Below are positions 1 through 12,900 of a stretch of 64,000 bases of DNA, one piece after another. Location of the stretch: the NCBI GenBank assembly GCA_963855995.1, contig OY979717.1, positions 16,560,960 to 16,624,959 of the forward strand. The letters are read 5' to 3'. Under the pieces are notes generated by a model, which saw nothing but the letters and a program-made list of their open reading frames with translations, had not been told where the DNA came from and did no database searches. Both the position numbers and the translations under genes were made by a program. The stretch comes from Muricea muricata (lineage: Eukaryota > Cnidaria > Anthozoa > Malacalcyonacea > Plexauridae). Each line of letters opens with the position of its first letter. The first letter of the stretch is position 1.

Positions 1-1194
1 ATCAACCAAAAGTCATCAGAAAAAAAATTAGAAAAATTCACCGAAGGAAAATTATTAAACTAGGTAAAGATCATAAAAAATATGACATCTTCATAACGCC
101 ATATTGCCATGGAGACGAAATGAACCAACGAAAGTTTTCATCATTAAAAATGTTTAACATCATGGTAATGTGGTGGCTAAGTTTCAACACCACAACTTTC
201 ACGAAAAAGAAATAGTAGACCTTCAAGCAATACGTGTACTGAAACATAACTGTAGGGAGCCACCTTAACAGTGTTCCCGAGCCAATCAAATTTCGTGAAA
301 GATTCCAGATCGCATTTGAGTCGTTATGAAAAAAGTCTAATTTAATTAATTAATGATTGTTTTACGGCAAATTTAAGACCTGGATGTAACATCTTACATC
401 TATTGGCTGTTGATCGACTGTTCACAACAACAGATTGAGAAAGCTGAGAAAAAACTTTTTCCGAGTTTTTCGCACTAAAAGTTTTTTTAATAAAAACTGA
501 AACGAAAATGTTAAAGATTAGTGCGGGGTTGCCTTGAAAGGTTTGAATTGAATTTTGTGTTTGCAATTGAATACTGGATAAAATTGGGTATGTTTAATAT
601 TGAGTATTTGTTAGCGAAAATGCAATGTTTGTATTCGAAAAAAATGATGAACACGCTTGAAAAGTCTTTAAAGTTTAAATGGATCGCAGTATTGTGGTTG
701 TACACCTTGTTGCACCTCTAAAACAATTTTGATAACTGCCTGAAGGCAAAAAAGTTCAATTTGTGTCCAGATGTGAGATATTTTGGCAGATATTTTGCAA
801 ACCCTCGCTGTGAAAAGCCGGTCAAAAACTGGTTGCTATGCGTTGCTAGGGAGAAACTAAAGTTGAAAAACTCTGATATTTACTCAAAAATCTGGCTGTC
901 TGCACCTAAAATTACAAAAACTAGAAAGCTAAAAACATGTTTTCCTAGTTTTGTCAGTATCTGTGTGCATACTGGTCATAAAAACAAGCAAAAATTGACA
1001 AAAACAGTATGCTTTCATCGCTATACATCCGGGACCTGAATTTGCCCCCCATTAGATTTGTTCAATTTGTCCCGCGATGCCGACTCTATTCTTTTATAAT
1101 CTCTATGGTTTTACCAGTGTATTATGATTCGTGATTTAAGAAAATACGATTGCGTGAGTCGTTAAGACGTAAAAAGCTGACTGGGGCATCTTAA
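1..1194. other. Intergenic, no gene seen
   Basis: AT-rich sequence with only short random open frames on both strands. No splice-flanked exon, RNA gene or repeat structure stood out. Confidence 0.5.
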
Positions 1195-1762
1195 TATGAC
1201 CAATATTTTATCATAATTCACACGTTTTTAAGGCTCAATACTCGGCTGATAAAGTTCAAATATAAAAAGCATCTGCTTTCTGCTTAAATTGAATCATTTC
1301 CCACTCTTTTCTAACTAGTAGTTGTCATGTTGTCTTGAGTGTTTAGAAAAATCGTAAAAATGAAATTATCTCCTTCGTGATTCGTGAAAGCTGAAAAGGG
1401 CTTTCGAGACTTCGCGATTGAGAATACACTGAAATAAGATGGTGGTTGGTTTCTATCTCTACAGCAAGCAATCAATGCGAATGATTTGTCCAGACACAAA
1501 ATATTTACACACCGACACACGAGAGTGTCTGATTGATTTTAAAATCATGGAAGCTTCGGAAATTAGTTCTTTATTATTTGCTGAAGCCGATGTCGAAGCC
1601 GATTGATTGAGGTAGTTAAATGAGTCTATGTATCGAAAGTAATAAAATTAAGGTGTAACATTTAGGCCATATTCATTTTGTGTTTGTCGGATACTGTATA
1701 GTAACTACAATTAGAGCCTTCCTGCTAAAGTAAACTCACTGGTAAATTCCCTTTAGTATAAA
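1195..1762 (+). pseudogene. Broken duplicate of the TAK1-like promoter and first exon
   Basis: This stretch matches, piece by piece, the region upstream of the kinase gene (20200-20420 joined to 26123-26490). Shared landmarks include a block near 1300-1400 (CCCACTCTTTTCTAACT), the start codon followed by GAAGCTTCGG at about 1548, the GCCGATGTCGAAGCCGATTG block, and the donor-site block GAGGTAGTTAAATG. Relative to the real first exon, about 43 bases encoding its second half are missing, and the frame hits TGA right at the deletion. The copy lacks the ~5.7 kb insertion present in the real locus, so the duplication probably predates that insertion. It cannot encode the normal N-terminus and no kinase exons follow it. 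Confidence 0.85.
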
Positions 1763-2739
1763 TTTCAATTCCAGGTGACTATTGATTTTCCTGCATTCTG
1801 ATTGGTCAAGATTCACTGTCTCTGAAGTGATAGTCACTGACCAGTGACTATAGCTTTTTGATTTTTGCTTTTTTATACAGTACTGAATAAAAAGTGAATT
1901 TTGGTAAAGTTTAGTGGATTATTATTAGTAGACACCTGGAAATTTATACTAAAACAATTAGTCGCCTCAGGCTCGGTGATTACAAGCCTATATTCACTTC
2001 GCCGAATATTTGTTAAATAGTCTATATGTTTGAAATAGTTTGTAAAGCTGATTATAATTATTTATTATCACCATTTATTTTTTCAGAGATTGATTATTTC
2101 CAAGGTAATATATAATAATCACATTTTCAAGGTGATAAATTGTCAGGCTGGCTTCCGTGTGGATGATTTATCAGATCGAATTAATTACTTTATAGAACAA
2201 GATCTTTAAATAAGATTTGAGATGGACTTGGAGTTGCCTGACAATTTTCTGGATTGTTTCAGAAGAGATTTTTACCCCCCCCTTTTCACAAAGGGGGGGG
2301 GTAAGGCAAAGGGGGGGGGGGGTAAAGCAAACAAATGTTTGAAGGGGAAGAGGCATGTTGATCAAGGCTTTGTAAAAAGCTATTGTATGATGAAATTCAT
2401 CAAATCAAATGTTAATTTTATTACATTTAAACCCAGGATGAAAAGTTGAATTATTGACATCAAAGCAGAAAGGGGCAATACAAACTCATGCAGGTGTCCA
2501 AATGCTAATTTCTAATTAATGTGAATGGGAATTGCATTTCATAAATGTCGCCTCCATATAACAATGCTTCTCTTTCTTTACTTCGCTCAAAAATACAGCG
2601 TTTTAGCGTTAAATCAACATAACTAAATAAAAGACTGGGCTCTAGTCCCTGTAACTGTCGGCTTCCGCCCCTACTCTTCGTCTTCTTGCTTCGCTCCACC
2701 CTTTTGCTTTTTCGCTCGTCCTTTTTGCCTCGTTTTTTC
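1763..2739. other. Intergenic, poly-C/poly-G runs
   Basis: No gene seen. 2274-2322 holds a C-run followed by two G-runs (CCCCCCCC, then GGGGGGGG and a longer G-run), a likely slippage-prone site. The rest is AT-rich. Confidence 0.45.
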
Positions 2740-3075
2740 CAGGAAGCACCTTCTCTCCAAAACCATGGCACAGAGGAGGTGCAAGCAACTACAATTACCA
2801 ATATTCTCGGGGACGGGGCCAGTCGTACCGTGGAAGCAGACCATATAGGGGAAGAGGACGAGTATCATCGACCTTCACCCGCCCAACCATGTCACAAAGC
2901 CAGTAGAAACACCCTCCAGTTTAGGTATGTCACTGACTCACAACATACCACCTCAAACCAACATACCTTTAGGGGGCAGAATATCACATTTTTACGACAA
3001 TTGGGTCACAGGACCATGGGTCTTAGATGCAGTGAAAGGGCACAAATTGGAGTTCACCAGAAAGTAAAATCAAAG
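2740..3075 (+). pseudogene. DIRS-type retrotransposon fragment (gag tail and start of the next ORF)
   Basis: One frame at about 2775-2907 reads an RG-rich tail (repeats such as YSRGRGQSYRG and PYRGRGR) ending at a TAG. A following frame at about 2955-3070 reads PLGGRISHFYDNW then VLDAVKGHKLEFT, a signature I associate with the beginning of the RT-bearing ORF of DIRS elements. The fragment is cut off at the MITE that begins at 3097. A longer 164-residue open frame across this region is in the wrong frame. It differs in sequence from the fuller DIRS-order element at 39772-44848, so it is probably another family. Confidence 0.65.
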
Positions 3076-3096
3076 GCAAGTTATTTCAAGTACCAT

Positions 3097-3500
3097 TTAG
3101 ACTCCGTTCACACTACTCCGGAGCGAAATAATGCCATTAAAATTTACTTGCGTTTATATTACGCCGTTACAGTTTTGTAACTTGTTTACAAGCACTCATA
3201 TAAACCAAAAATATTTTTAACAAAGCAAAGAAATTTAAACGAAAAGCATTCAAATTTGCTGTTTTGAGACCTGAGATGTTTCATTTATAAGCGGCACCAA
3301 AAGTCAACGGCGTTTGTGTTTACATAACGCCGCGTAGCGCTCCGTTTTCGTTCGACCACGTTTAGAAAGCGTGGTCGTGTCGCTACGGCAAAAGTGACGT
3401 TTTCAAACAAATTCGCTCCGGTGCTGTGTAAACGGAACGCCGTTTTGTTATTTTTTTCCGCCGTTTTCAGACCGATCGGAGTAGTGTAAACGTAGTCTAA
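3097..3500. mobile_element. MITE-like element with inverted ends
   Basis: The ends are inverted copies: TTAGACTCCGTTCACACTA on the left, and its near-exact complement ending AGTGTAAACGTAGTCTAA on the right. The body (~404 bp) has no coding frame. It abuts a DIRS fragment on the left. Confidence 0.75.
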
Positions 3501-4436
3501 TTAATAAATTCATTTAATTTCTTAAACATGAAACATTAAAAAAGTCGAATCTAGTGATTATGGATCTTGAGGAACATTCGCCTTAGTAACCCCATATTGT
3601 TCCTGGTTAATGTGGACGTCATATCGTAGTACGGACGTCAAAACGGGGGAAGTTGGTCTCAAGTAGTGGTGCCAAAACCGACTGTCAAGTTGGCCTAAAC
3701 CGTTTGTTAAATGTTCTTTGTTAAAAAGGTAGCTTTGGCTGTCTGAATATGCATTAATGGAGATCCATGCATCGAGCCGGGTGAGGACGGCAAAAATGAG
3801 GCACGCTATTAACAGGCAAATCGATTAACTCACCGATGTTTTTGTGCAAATGTGGTCACTCCAAGTAGTCGTAGGAAACGACCTCGGATCGGCTCGAGAT
3901 TGATCTAAGTTAGATCGAATCAGTGATCGGCCCCATAATATTACATGGTCGGCTGGTCGCAATGCTGTAGTGTTATGATAACGTGATATTTGTATTTCAG
4001 GGCCGAGCCCAGCAATATTCAATGCGAGGATAGAAGAAAAAAAAACTAAAAAAGTCAAAAAAGAACAAAAAAAGAAAAAAAAGTCAACAAGCAACAATTT
4101 TAGTATTGTACAGTATAGATTTGATATTACTCTGATCATGAAGCATGCTTCCTGTCATAGAAAGCACTTAGGGTAAAATACGTCAAACTTACCGAAAGGG
4201 TAAGTGCTCCTAAAAGCGCAGCAAAAATAGGAACTCAATAAATCGAAGTTTATGAGTTAATATAGCAGTACAGTTACGGGAACCATTAATACATTTTCAA
4301 AAAATACGATGAAACGCCTCTTACACGGCTCATACATATCGCCAATTTCCTGTGATAAAATAATCTTACCATACATAAACAAGGAGTCTCATAAGTAGCC
4401 ATTGCCAAAGCCTAGAAAGCATGGACGGCTACTAAA
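3501..4436. other. Intergenic, no gene seen
   Basis: Contains an A-rich stretch at 4028-4083 (runs of A broken by single C/G bases). No coding exon or clear repeat ends were found. Confidence 0.4.
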
Positions 4437-5495
4437 AAGCGATACACGGAGCCGGATTTGGAACCGGAGCCATGCAAGCTTGCAGGGGTAGCAGGCAGGA
4501 TGAATATTTCGGCAGGATGAATCATATATTGCGGGAACCACTGAGTATTTTTGCAAAATACAAAACAACGGTAACTCCGAAAATAAACATTTTGAATTTA
4601 ATCTATGTTATCTATCTTTCGACTATATATTGTAGTCATCATCAGGAATGACGCTAGTTTAATAGATAACAGTGATACTTATGATGTATAGTGAAGATAA
4701 CGTAATTGGATACATAATATAAAGTTACATATGCTTACTAGGAACATGCGTAAGTGTACATATTATAAGTTCTTTCAAAGTTTTACTTCCATGATTCAGT
4801 TCAGGTTTAAACCGTCGTATGGCGAGCGAATGGAGCGATTCTTTAAAAAGCAGTAAAGACCAATGGTCTGCAGATTTGTCGATATTAAATCTAAGAGTTG
4901 TTTAGAATAAACTCCTGTAGTTTGCAAGCAACAGTAGAATTATTTTCATGGTAGGGATTTAAGTTCCAACATAGATTTGATATTTTGAAATTGTTCGCAG
5001 TTCATAATTTGATTGAAAATTTCCGATTTATCGTCCTGTGAATGTTCCAATTTATTGTGTCCTGTGAGTTACCGTTGTTTTGTATGAATCATACAGTTGA
5101 CAATAATATACCTGGTAATAACCTGTAGCCCGCCCCCCTGCAAGCTTGCATCGCACCAGCTCCGGTTCCGTGTATATTGGCCGATAGTTACAAAACAATC
5201 CTGTAATGTGGTTCTGAACAACTCTAACATTATCGACAAATCTGCAGACCACAGGTCTTTTTTAAAGGCCATACGACGGTTTAAACCCGAACTGAGTCAT
5301 GGAACTAAAGCTTCGAAAGAACTTATATTTAACTAGTTAACGTGCACTGACGCATGTTCCTAAAAATGGTATATGTAACCTGACTAAAATATAGTAGAAA
5401 GCTAGAATAAATTTAAATGTTTATTTTCGGAGTTCCAGTTGTTTTGTATTTTGTGAAAATACTCAAGTGGTTTGTTCCGCATTGTCTCTGAAGAA
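4437..5495. mobile_element. Foldback-type composite element
   Basis: Long imperfect inverted repeats. 4520-4620 (TACAAAACAACGGTAACTCCG region) is complementary to 5390-5490. 4805-4880 (GTTTAAACCGTCGTATGGC and TCTGCAGATTTGTCGAT blocks) is complementary to 5230-5290. 4437-4500 (ATGCAAGCTTGCAGGGG) is complementary to 5130-5180. The order of blocks differs between arms, so at least one rearrangement or nested event occurred. No transposase was seen. Confidence 0.7.
4597..4660 (-). ncRNA. Hammerhead-like motif (candidate)
   Basis: On the minus strand the core reads CTGATGA, then a hairpin with stem GACTA/TAGTC, then CGAAAG. CUGANGA plus GAAA around a stem II are the conserved core elements of hammerhead ribozymes, as found in Penelope-like retroelements. 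I cannot pair a convincing stem III or stem I, and there is an extra base next to stem II, so this may be a decayed relic. Confidence 0.3.
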
Positions 5496-5796
5496 ATCAA
5501 TCAGTTAAGCCGTTACTGTTAGGGTCAATCTCAGCGCAAGGCAAATATCTCTGCTTCGAATCGAATCATGTTTACAACATCCCATGCTTTTATCACTTGA
5601 ACAGTTGGGACGGGGGTTTAACCCACGTCCCAACTGTCCAAGGGATTCAATTAATGAAATACAGGATCGGAAATGTGATATAAGGGCAGGCTGACATCAG
5701 GTGTCATCAATGTTGTTTGATATTGTCCGTGCGTGGCTATCTGTAAAACCCGGAATGAGGAATCGAGGAATGGAATGAGGAATGGAATGAGGAATA

Positions 5797-5911
5797 CAAA
5801 AACCCAGAATTGTAAAAGCCGGAGTCTGTAAAACCCGGAATTGTAAAAGACGGAACCTGTAAAACCCGGAATTGTAAAAGCCGGAACCTGTAAAACCCGG
5901 AATTGTAAAAG
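5797..5911. repeat. 31-bp tandem repeat, about 3.5 copies
   Basis: Unit approximately CCGGAACCTGTAAAACCCGG followed by AATTGTAAAAG, with small substitutions between copies. It is preceded by a short GGAATGA-type repeat at 5751-5795. Confidence 0.85.
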
Positions 5912-7344
5912 TGGGCTATTGCATTACGAGCTCACGTCTGACTGAACATATATCAGGTATGTAATGATGGTTTTGAATTGAAGACCCGAATATTACAGTC
6001 TCAAACGTTTCGAGTATTGAGTTTACAACACGTATTTCTTTGGAATATGTTTTATTTTTAAACAATTGCAAAGTTTTGCTTCGCGTGAAGGAATTGACTT
6101 GAGGTCCTTGAGCTTTTGTTAAGCTGTTGCGGAAATCATCTTTGCGTGACGTCTTTGTTTACGTAATCACTCGTGCATATTTGCACTCGTATTCGTCTAT
6201 AAATCATTGTGATTCTTGTTGCAATTTCGTGGTTTCTTCCAGCTCCCGTCACAAGACAAAGCTAGCTTGGGCAAAGCAGTCCTGGTCGAATCATTTGTGC
6301 TGAATAAGTTTATTATCAGAGGTCTACAGCTACTGTAGGTGAGTAATAAACAATCATATCCTGAGGCGGAATTTTGTCGTACGCGAGCTAAATCACTGCA
6401 GAGTGTGTTCAAAAACGAGTTTAAAGACGATAAGTATTTGCAAAGGTTATTAGGACAAACGATTCACATTTTCATACCAACACAGACTGTAAATTTATAT
6501 GAACGATGTTGTTGGTTTATATTGATTCTAATACAGATATAGTATTCAGCATGTGTGCAACATGCATGCGTGCTAGAAAGACAATCTAGCGTCGGCAAGC
6601 GTTATTAGGGAGCTTATAAGATCGACAACGAAGCAAGTTCGAAGACGCGGTGTCAATATATAAGTACAGAAAGAAGCTTTTTGGAATTTGATTGTTTTAA
6701 TAACCATTTGAAGTTTGTTTTAGTAACTTACAAATATTTTTGTAGGCCAAAACGATATGCTTTCTGCTATAAGTTGGACTTCCAAAACGCTTCTTACGTC
6801 GTAGCATGCTTTCGCGTTGCCCAAGGGATGTGATAATTCTCAGTTTGATGTTATATTAGGCATGGCTACGCACTTGCGAATACCCCTGGGACCACAAATT
6901 ATTCATGGCTGTTGTCTTCTATAAAAATTTCTTTTGTTATGAAGCCGCGTCGTCGACGACGCGGCCGTCGTAAATCTTAAGGTCCCTATTGTGTGTTGAG
7001 ATTGTGAAGTGTCGAAGGGCATCGGGCAGTTTCAACTCCCTGTCGTCGTTATCGCAATTGAAGTGCATGCGAAGCTGCAAAAATTGCATACATAGTTTAA
7101 ACTAGAGCTCTTAAGGAAGTTATGATATTTGCCACCGTATATTTACCAACCTAAACTAAATACGTATCCACACACTTATACGATTTGCCTTTCACGTATG
7201 TGACATCTTTTCTGTCATAGTGCAACAATTTGTTATATTGTTATTGCACATAAATCGTATATGTTGTTGACGTTTTTTCTTTTAGTTCTATAAAGTTTCA
7301 CCACCCATTGGAAATTGGATTTTAACATCGCAAGTTGGCCGCTA
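5912..7344. other. Intergenic, no gene seen
   Basis: No supported exon. 6945-6970 contains a GC-rich palindromic patch (GCGTCGTCGACGACGC). Confidence 0.4.
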
Positions 7345-7680
7345 CATAGTTAATAGAGTAGATGGTTTGGAAACTCATTAGAATAACAATACATCTCACT
7401 ATCTATGTTGGTCAACGTTTATGCAAAATATGGTTCTTCATCGTCACGTGTGTATTGTGTTTTTGCCAAATCCACCAATAGCAATTTTTGAATTGCCCTA
7501 TTGTTCAAGTCGCGCATGGCTAACTTTCCTAAAACGTTGTTATTGGTTAGTTAGGCAAGAATACAATACGCACGTGACGATGAAGGACCTTATTTCTGCA
7601 TAAACCAGAACAACAACATAGATAATGACTTATATTGTAGTTCTAATGAGTTTCCAAACCATCTAGCTTTATTAACTATG
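7345..7680. mobile_element. MITE with 8-bp target duplication
   Basis: Ends are CATAGTTAAT and its complement ATTAACTATG. Inverted similarity continues inward through GATGGTTTGGAAACTCATTA. GGCCGCTA occurs immediately left of the element and again at its right edge, consistent with an 8-bp target-site duplication as made by hAT-type transposases. No coding potential. Confidence 0.75.
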
Positions 7681-7687
7681 GCCGCTA

Positions 7688-9236
7688 TAAGCCGTATGGT
7701 ATAGTACCAGACCGGCCAAGTTGCCCGCATTTTGCGTGAGAGTTACGCATTCTGCTTTTGTTCCCGCTGTCCCGCACGCATCATTAAAATAATGCAAAAG
7801 TTACGCATTTTTATCATTTTATGACGTCCCATTTTTCATGCCATGTAACCTGAAAAATTAGTACTAGCCATAACTCACTGACACCTACTGCGTGCAAAAG
7901 GTAATATGACGCCGATGTGCCAATATTTACAGGTAACCATAGCAGACAGCAGACATGTCAACAAGTGTCACGCATTTGGCGTGATTGTCACACATTTTTT
8001 TCCATAATATTGTTTCACGCACACAAAATAAATTTTTAAAATCTTGTTAAAGTAGATTTAAAGGGGATTTTGAAGTTCATAGGGGGGAGTGTCACGCATT
8101 TTAATTTTGCAACCTTGACAGGTCTGTAGTACGCGCGGCCGTACACACAATTCACAAGTGTTTGTTGCTGCTATTCCGGTCACGAAACCTATAAATTATG
8201 TTAGTTACTTGTCCTTCTTGTAGGGTGAGGGTATATTGGCAGAAGTGTCTGTCAAAACAGGTCTTGAAACTTGAAACTAGAGGACCTACGTAAAACTCCC
8301 ATAGCCGGAAATCGGGTTCTGGTAACGAATATGAAATATGAGAGACTAAAACACTCGTATTTTCCATATTTTCACAAGCTTTATGAACATATTTAAAAAG
8401 CTTTTGGTGCCGGGGTAGAATAATTGTAATAGACCAGATATGCATAGTTCAACAGTGCCTGTGAAAGTCTAAAGACAATATTTGTTATGCAAATATTTTT
8501 TTATCATCCTCATGCTAATCAGATTACTAGATATTATGAACAGAGTCCGTGAGATGTTTTCCTGCAGGTCTTCTCAGTGATAGGTCAGTAATGATCTTTG
8601 TTTTTGCAAAGCCTCTTTATCTCTGGTTTTACATAAATTATTTATGCCATAAAAGCACCGGAATTACGATATCTTTCAATCTAGGCTGTTATTTATAAGC
8701 GTACTATGCATAAAAAGTTTTTTCCCCATTCAAAAGCGACTCTTTGTTATTAAGTCCTTTTCCGGTCAAACCGACTCCATGTCTCCATCGCAAGCTCGCT
8801 GCAGGTCAGCAGGTCAACGCGGGCCTTATTATCATGGAATTTACTGGTTGCCACCAGCCAGTTGAATGGTCAAAAAATGCAATTGAATGGCTGGCGTAAT
8901 GGCAATGATAATTATAATGCAATATGCGTGGACACACAAACATCACTCGAGTGACAATCAGGCTATTTGTTTGATGTTGCATATTAAACAAGCAAGTGCC
9001 CTGCTCGCTTTCCTTAAGGGGCGCTTACTTTCGATAGGGCATTTGCTTTCGAGCTAGGGTGCTTTCAGTTGTTATTTTCAGCATCGACTAGTTCAAATCC
9101 ATGGTTGGGTAGATATGGTGTAAAGAGTTTCGTTTGAGACTCTACAGTATGTGTAGTACATGGCAGAGTCGGAGTAGGAAAAAATCCTATATGGTGTTCC
9201 ACAGGCATCGAACGACTTTGTTGGTGTTCAGTTTAT
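7688..9236. other. Intergenic, no gene seen
   Basis: Short random frames only. GTCACGCATTT-like words recur at about 7740-8110, which may be a degenerate repeat. Confidence 0.4.
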
Positions 9237-9240
9237 TAAA

Positions 9241-9420
9241 GGGAAATGGTGACTCAATAATTTTCTCATTTGAAAGGGACTCTAAAGCAATAAATAGAAG
9301 TCTATTGCTGTTTTACTTCGGGAGATATTCTCACCTAAATCAGCGAACTGTCCGCCATCTTGGATTAATTTTTAACCTCATTGACAATGTTTTGGTGACG
9401 TCCTTTGTCATGCCTTTATA
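9241..9420 (+). mobile_element. TTAA-type MITE (partial)
   Basis: Starts right after TTAA with GGGAAATGG. It shares its body (GACTCTAAA, AGAAGTCTATT, ACTTCGGGAGATATTCT, TCCGCCATCTTGGATTAAT, GTGACGTC) with the copy at 39447-39650. The right end is lost against the foldback element at 9431. Confidence 0.75.
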
Positions 9421-9430
9421 GGATACCCTA

Positions 9431-9878
9431 TGGTCATGGCTTTATAGGATACCCTAAAGGTTGAAATGTCGAGAGAGCACTGGGACCGAGTTGCCCCTGT
9501 GTTTTGTGCATTTCTCACTCACTGAGACTGTATCTACTTCCCCAAATTTAGCTAAAGAGGGAGCGCGTAGCGCGACAATAAGCGTACTGTTTTACTATAG
9601 TAAAACTATTCTCACTCACTGGGACTGTATCTACTTCACCAAATTTAGTTAAAGCGCGAGCCCGAAGGGCGAGTAATGATTGTCGCGCTACACGCTCCCT
9701 CTTTAGCTAAATTTGGTGAAGTAAATACAGTCCCAGTGAGTGAGAAATGTGACAACCGAAGAATGATTCAATCTTGATAGTTATTATGTGTATGGGGATA
9801 CACAAAACACTGAGGCAACTCGATCCCAGTGCTCTCTCGACATTTCGACCTTTAGGGTATCCTATAAAGCCATGACCA
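9431..9878. mobile_element. Foldback MITE
   Basis: Near-perfect palindrome of ~448 bp. It starts TGGTCATGGCTTTATAGGA and ends with the complement. Inner blocks GAGAGAGCACTGGGA, CACTGGGACTGTATCTACTT and GAGCGCGTAGCGCGACAAT also pair. It lies just upstream of the first recognised exon of the unknown gene. Confidence 0.85.
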
Positions 9879-9966
9879 CATTGGAAGTTGATGTTTGCTG
9901 AAAGTAATACTTACTTATGCTAAGTCGTTGTGAATATTAAAGTAAACTTTATTTTACTTTAGAAAA

Positions 9967-12900
9967 ATGAGTTTCAGAAATTCGACGAGTCAGCTCGACT
10001 GTCCCTTCACAAGCCAGCCGATAGAGGAGGCTTATGGATCGGAAGTTTCTCTCTTTTTGCATTGCCATCTGCGAGGTTACGACCGTGATGGGAAAGGAAT
10101 TTGTGGAGATCATGGTAGCTAACTATCATTGACTTCATTACAATTTTTGTAAAAAGAATTTTTAAAAGAGTTCTCATTTCAATATACAATCGATATTGCT
10201 CAGTTGTTATATTATAACAGGATAGAGAATATTGTTTGTTTTGAACTTTTGCACTTCAACTCGAACTGGTTAGGTTTAGTTCTAAAGCCTTCAGTCCAAG
10301 CCAGGTCCGAGCTTTAAATTACTTTTTTAGTTTTACCATTACATAGATTGCACTTACACTGCCTTTGATTTGCCTGAATTATTAGCAAGTTTATCGTGGG
10401 GGGGGGGGGGTAGTACCCTGTGCGGCCAAACCAGTACCAAAACGAAGTGTCCAATATCGTTTGTTTGCAGATTACTACGACAAATATGGCGCCCCTGTGC
10501 ACAAAGACGATTCTTGGATGGAGGGTTATCATGTTGTCGAAAAAAGACTGGCGCAGCATTACAATGTTGTGGTGGATAACAAGTTAAATTTGCCCTTGGT
10601 TGCTGGAATGGGCGGCGGGGTTCATCTGTACAAAACCAGACATGGTTCGAAACCTTGGAACTGGACTGGTTGGATACCAAGACAGAAGCGTTGGTTGAGT
10701 CAAGGCACTTTCTTCAGTAACCGGTGGGCTACGTTGATTTCATTAGAGAAATAATGAGGAGTTTTTTGGGGGATGGACAACTGGACAAGTTTTCTTTAAA
10801 CCACTCATTTCACCCCACCCTATCCTATGCTATCGTCCACAACTTTTTTTTATTTAATTAACTTTATTTTTACATACTAACTTATTACTGTCTTGCTTTT
10901 TGTCCCTATTTTACCAACGAGGTACATGTATCTGCAAAGGACGGGCAATTCCTCCCCCTCCTCTCACTCCCATCACAAACTCCCTGCTTACAGCGATCAT
11001 ACATTACACTTTAGGGCGGTTTCAGCATTTCAAACTCTCTTAACATTTTCTACCGGCACAACGTCATTTAAAAGAACGTTGCCCTATCCCGTTGATTGTG
11101 AGATGTGAAGGGAAACACTAAGTACATTAATTAGTCATGAGAGTTACGTCTAAGAATAAGAGTTGTATCCCCTAGTTTTGACTTAACCCTTGACCTCTTG
11201 TGTAGATTTTTTCTGGGTCTGCGCGGAAATGAGATTCAAAACAATCTTTGGGATTACGACCCTCATGATGAAGATGAAGGAGAAGATACTGACGACCTGT
11301 TGTACAGTCAGATTGAACCTAACGATCGTTACAGAGGAGGATATTTTTTCCACACGCAACCTTTCGGTCGATATCTCCATATTATTTCTCTCAAGTCTCA
11401 TGAGCATGACCCTGAGGTACGTTTTAAAACATTAAATTCACGGCCAAAAATTCAAGGTTGTGGAGAACAGGATGAAACAGTGTTGTAGGGAGAACATTGT
11501 TCAAATATAGTTAATTTAATTCATTGATCGTCCAGTTTGTTCATTATTGTCAACGATATTGCACAGCATAGTTGTGCCTGATTTTGGCTCGATAATATTG
11601 TTCAATATTGTTGACAACTTTGGACAATGTAGCCCCCCCCCAACGTTGTTCCGTTGGAACTTACTGTACACAATTACTATGGGCGCGTACTCCCAAGATA
11701 TGTGATAAATTAGTGAGGAAGGAAAAGAGGAGTACCCAGAGAAAACCTCCGAAGAACTGGAGAGGTAGGGAACTCATTCCACAAGAAATACCACACCAGA
11801 CTTGGCTTCCGTGGTGAGAGACACAACGCGCTTACCACTTGCGCCACGTGCTTTCCTTTAGCGGTGTAACAATCCTATTGCAATTGATAAAGCAGTATTA
11901 GGTAACGTAGATGCATTTCGTTATAGACGGACGAATGTCTACGATATAATTATGTCGTCCATCCTCTGGCATACAGGCCTTCCGTTGACACAATACCTGA
12001 CAACAGCGTGGATGCTATGCAATGGACTCTTTTAAACTTGCCTGAAGAAAGGCATTTTGGGGAAGGAAAACCATGGGGTGAAAAATGTCACGGTTTGGAA
12101 ATTTTTAACGATTTTACGTAAGTGCCGAGACTTAACCCAATCATCGCACCGAAGATTGCAGCTATAGAGAAAAAACCTATTTGCCCAGAATTAGGCGCCA
12201 TTTTCTTTAAAACATTTTATAAACTTTCAAAATACAGATTGGATGCGAATACCTTTTTATCTTATTAGTGAAAAGTCAGGATTAAAAAGTTCGTACCGGT
12301 ATTATACCATAATGTCAAGAAAATGAAAAATTTATTATTGTGAATCGGAACAAAATCTTTATCCGATTTATTGATATTGATCAAATGGGTATTTCTTTTG
12401 TGTTTTCCTTATGAATTATTAATGAGTTTTTCATATGAATTATATTTTACACTCATATGAATTACGTTATGTATTATAAATGATCGTTTACAGGGATATT
12501 TTAAATCTTGACTTAATTGTCGAAGTATACAATTCTTGATAATGATAACATTAAGGATTTAGATACCTGGTGTTGCACAAAAATAAATATCAATTGGAAC
12601 GAGAAGAATTTAAAAGTGTCATACATATCATAAATGAAGGAAACAATCCAAAAGAAATGCAATTCTTCCTGATTTTTTCCTCATTTTCCTTCACTTTCCA
12701 CCAGCACAGCTTTTCATATACAATTTCTGAATTTCCCAGATATTTCTACTCTTACCAACCAATTGAAGAGAACGGCCCAAACAACAGCGAGCTGTGCAAG
12801 GATCCAATGAACACGATCGATGGCGATAGTTACTACTACTTTTGGTTTGATACGTACCCAATGGAATTTGCCGTATTTCTTCTTGATTCATCCTTGGCCA

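Noticed and set aside
2686-3180. 164-residue open frame
   Set aside because: Runs in the wrong frame through a DIRS fragment and into a MITE; the real remnants are in two other frames.
11198-11488. Alternative frames of unknown-gene exon 3
   Set aside because: Three frames are open here, but only the one reading FFLGLRGNE joins in phase to exons 2 and 4.
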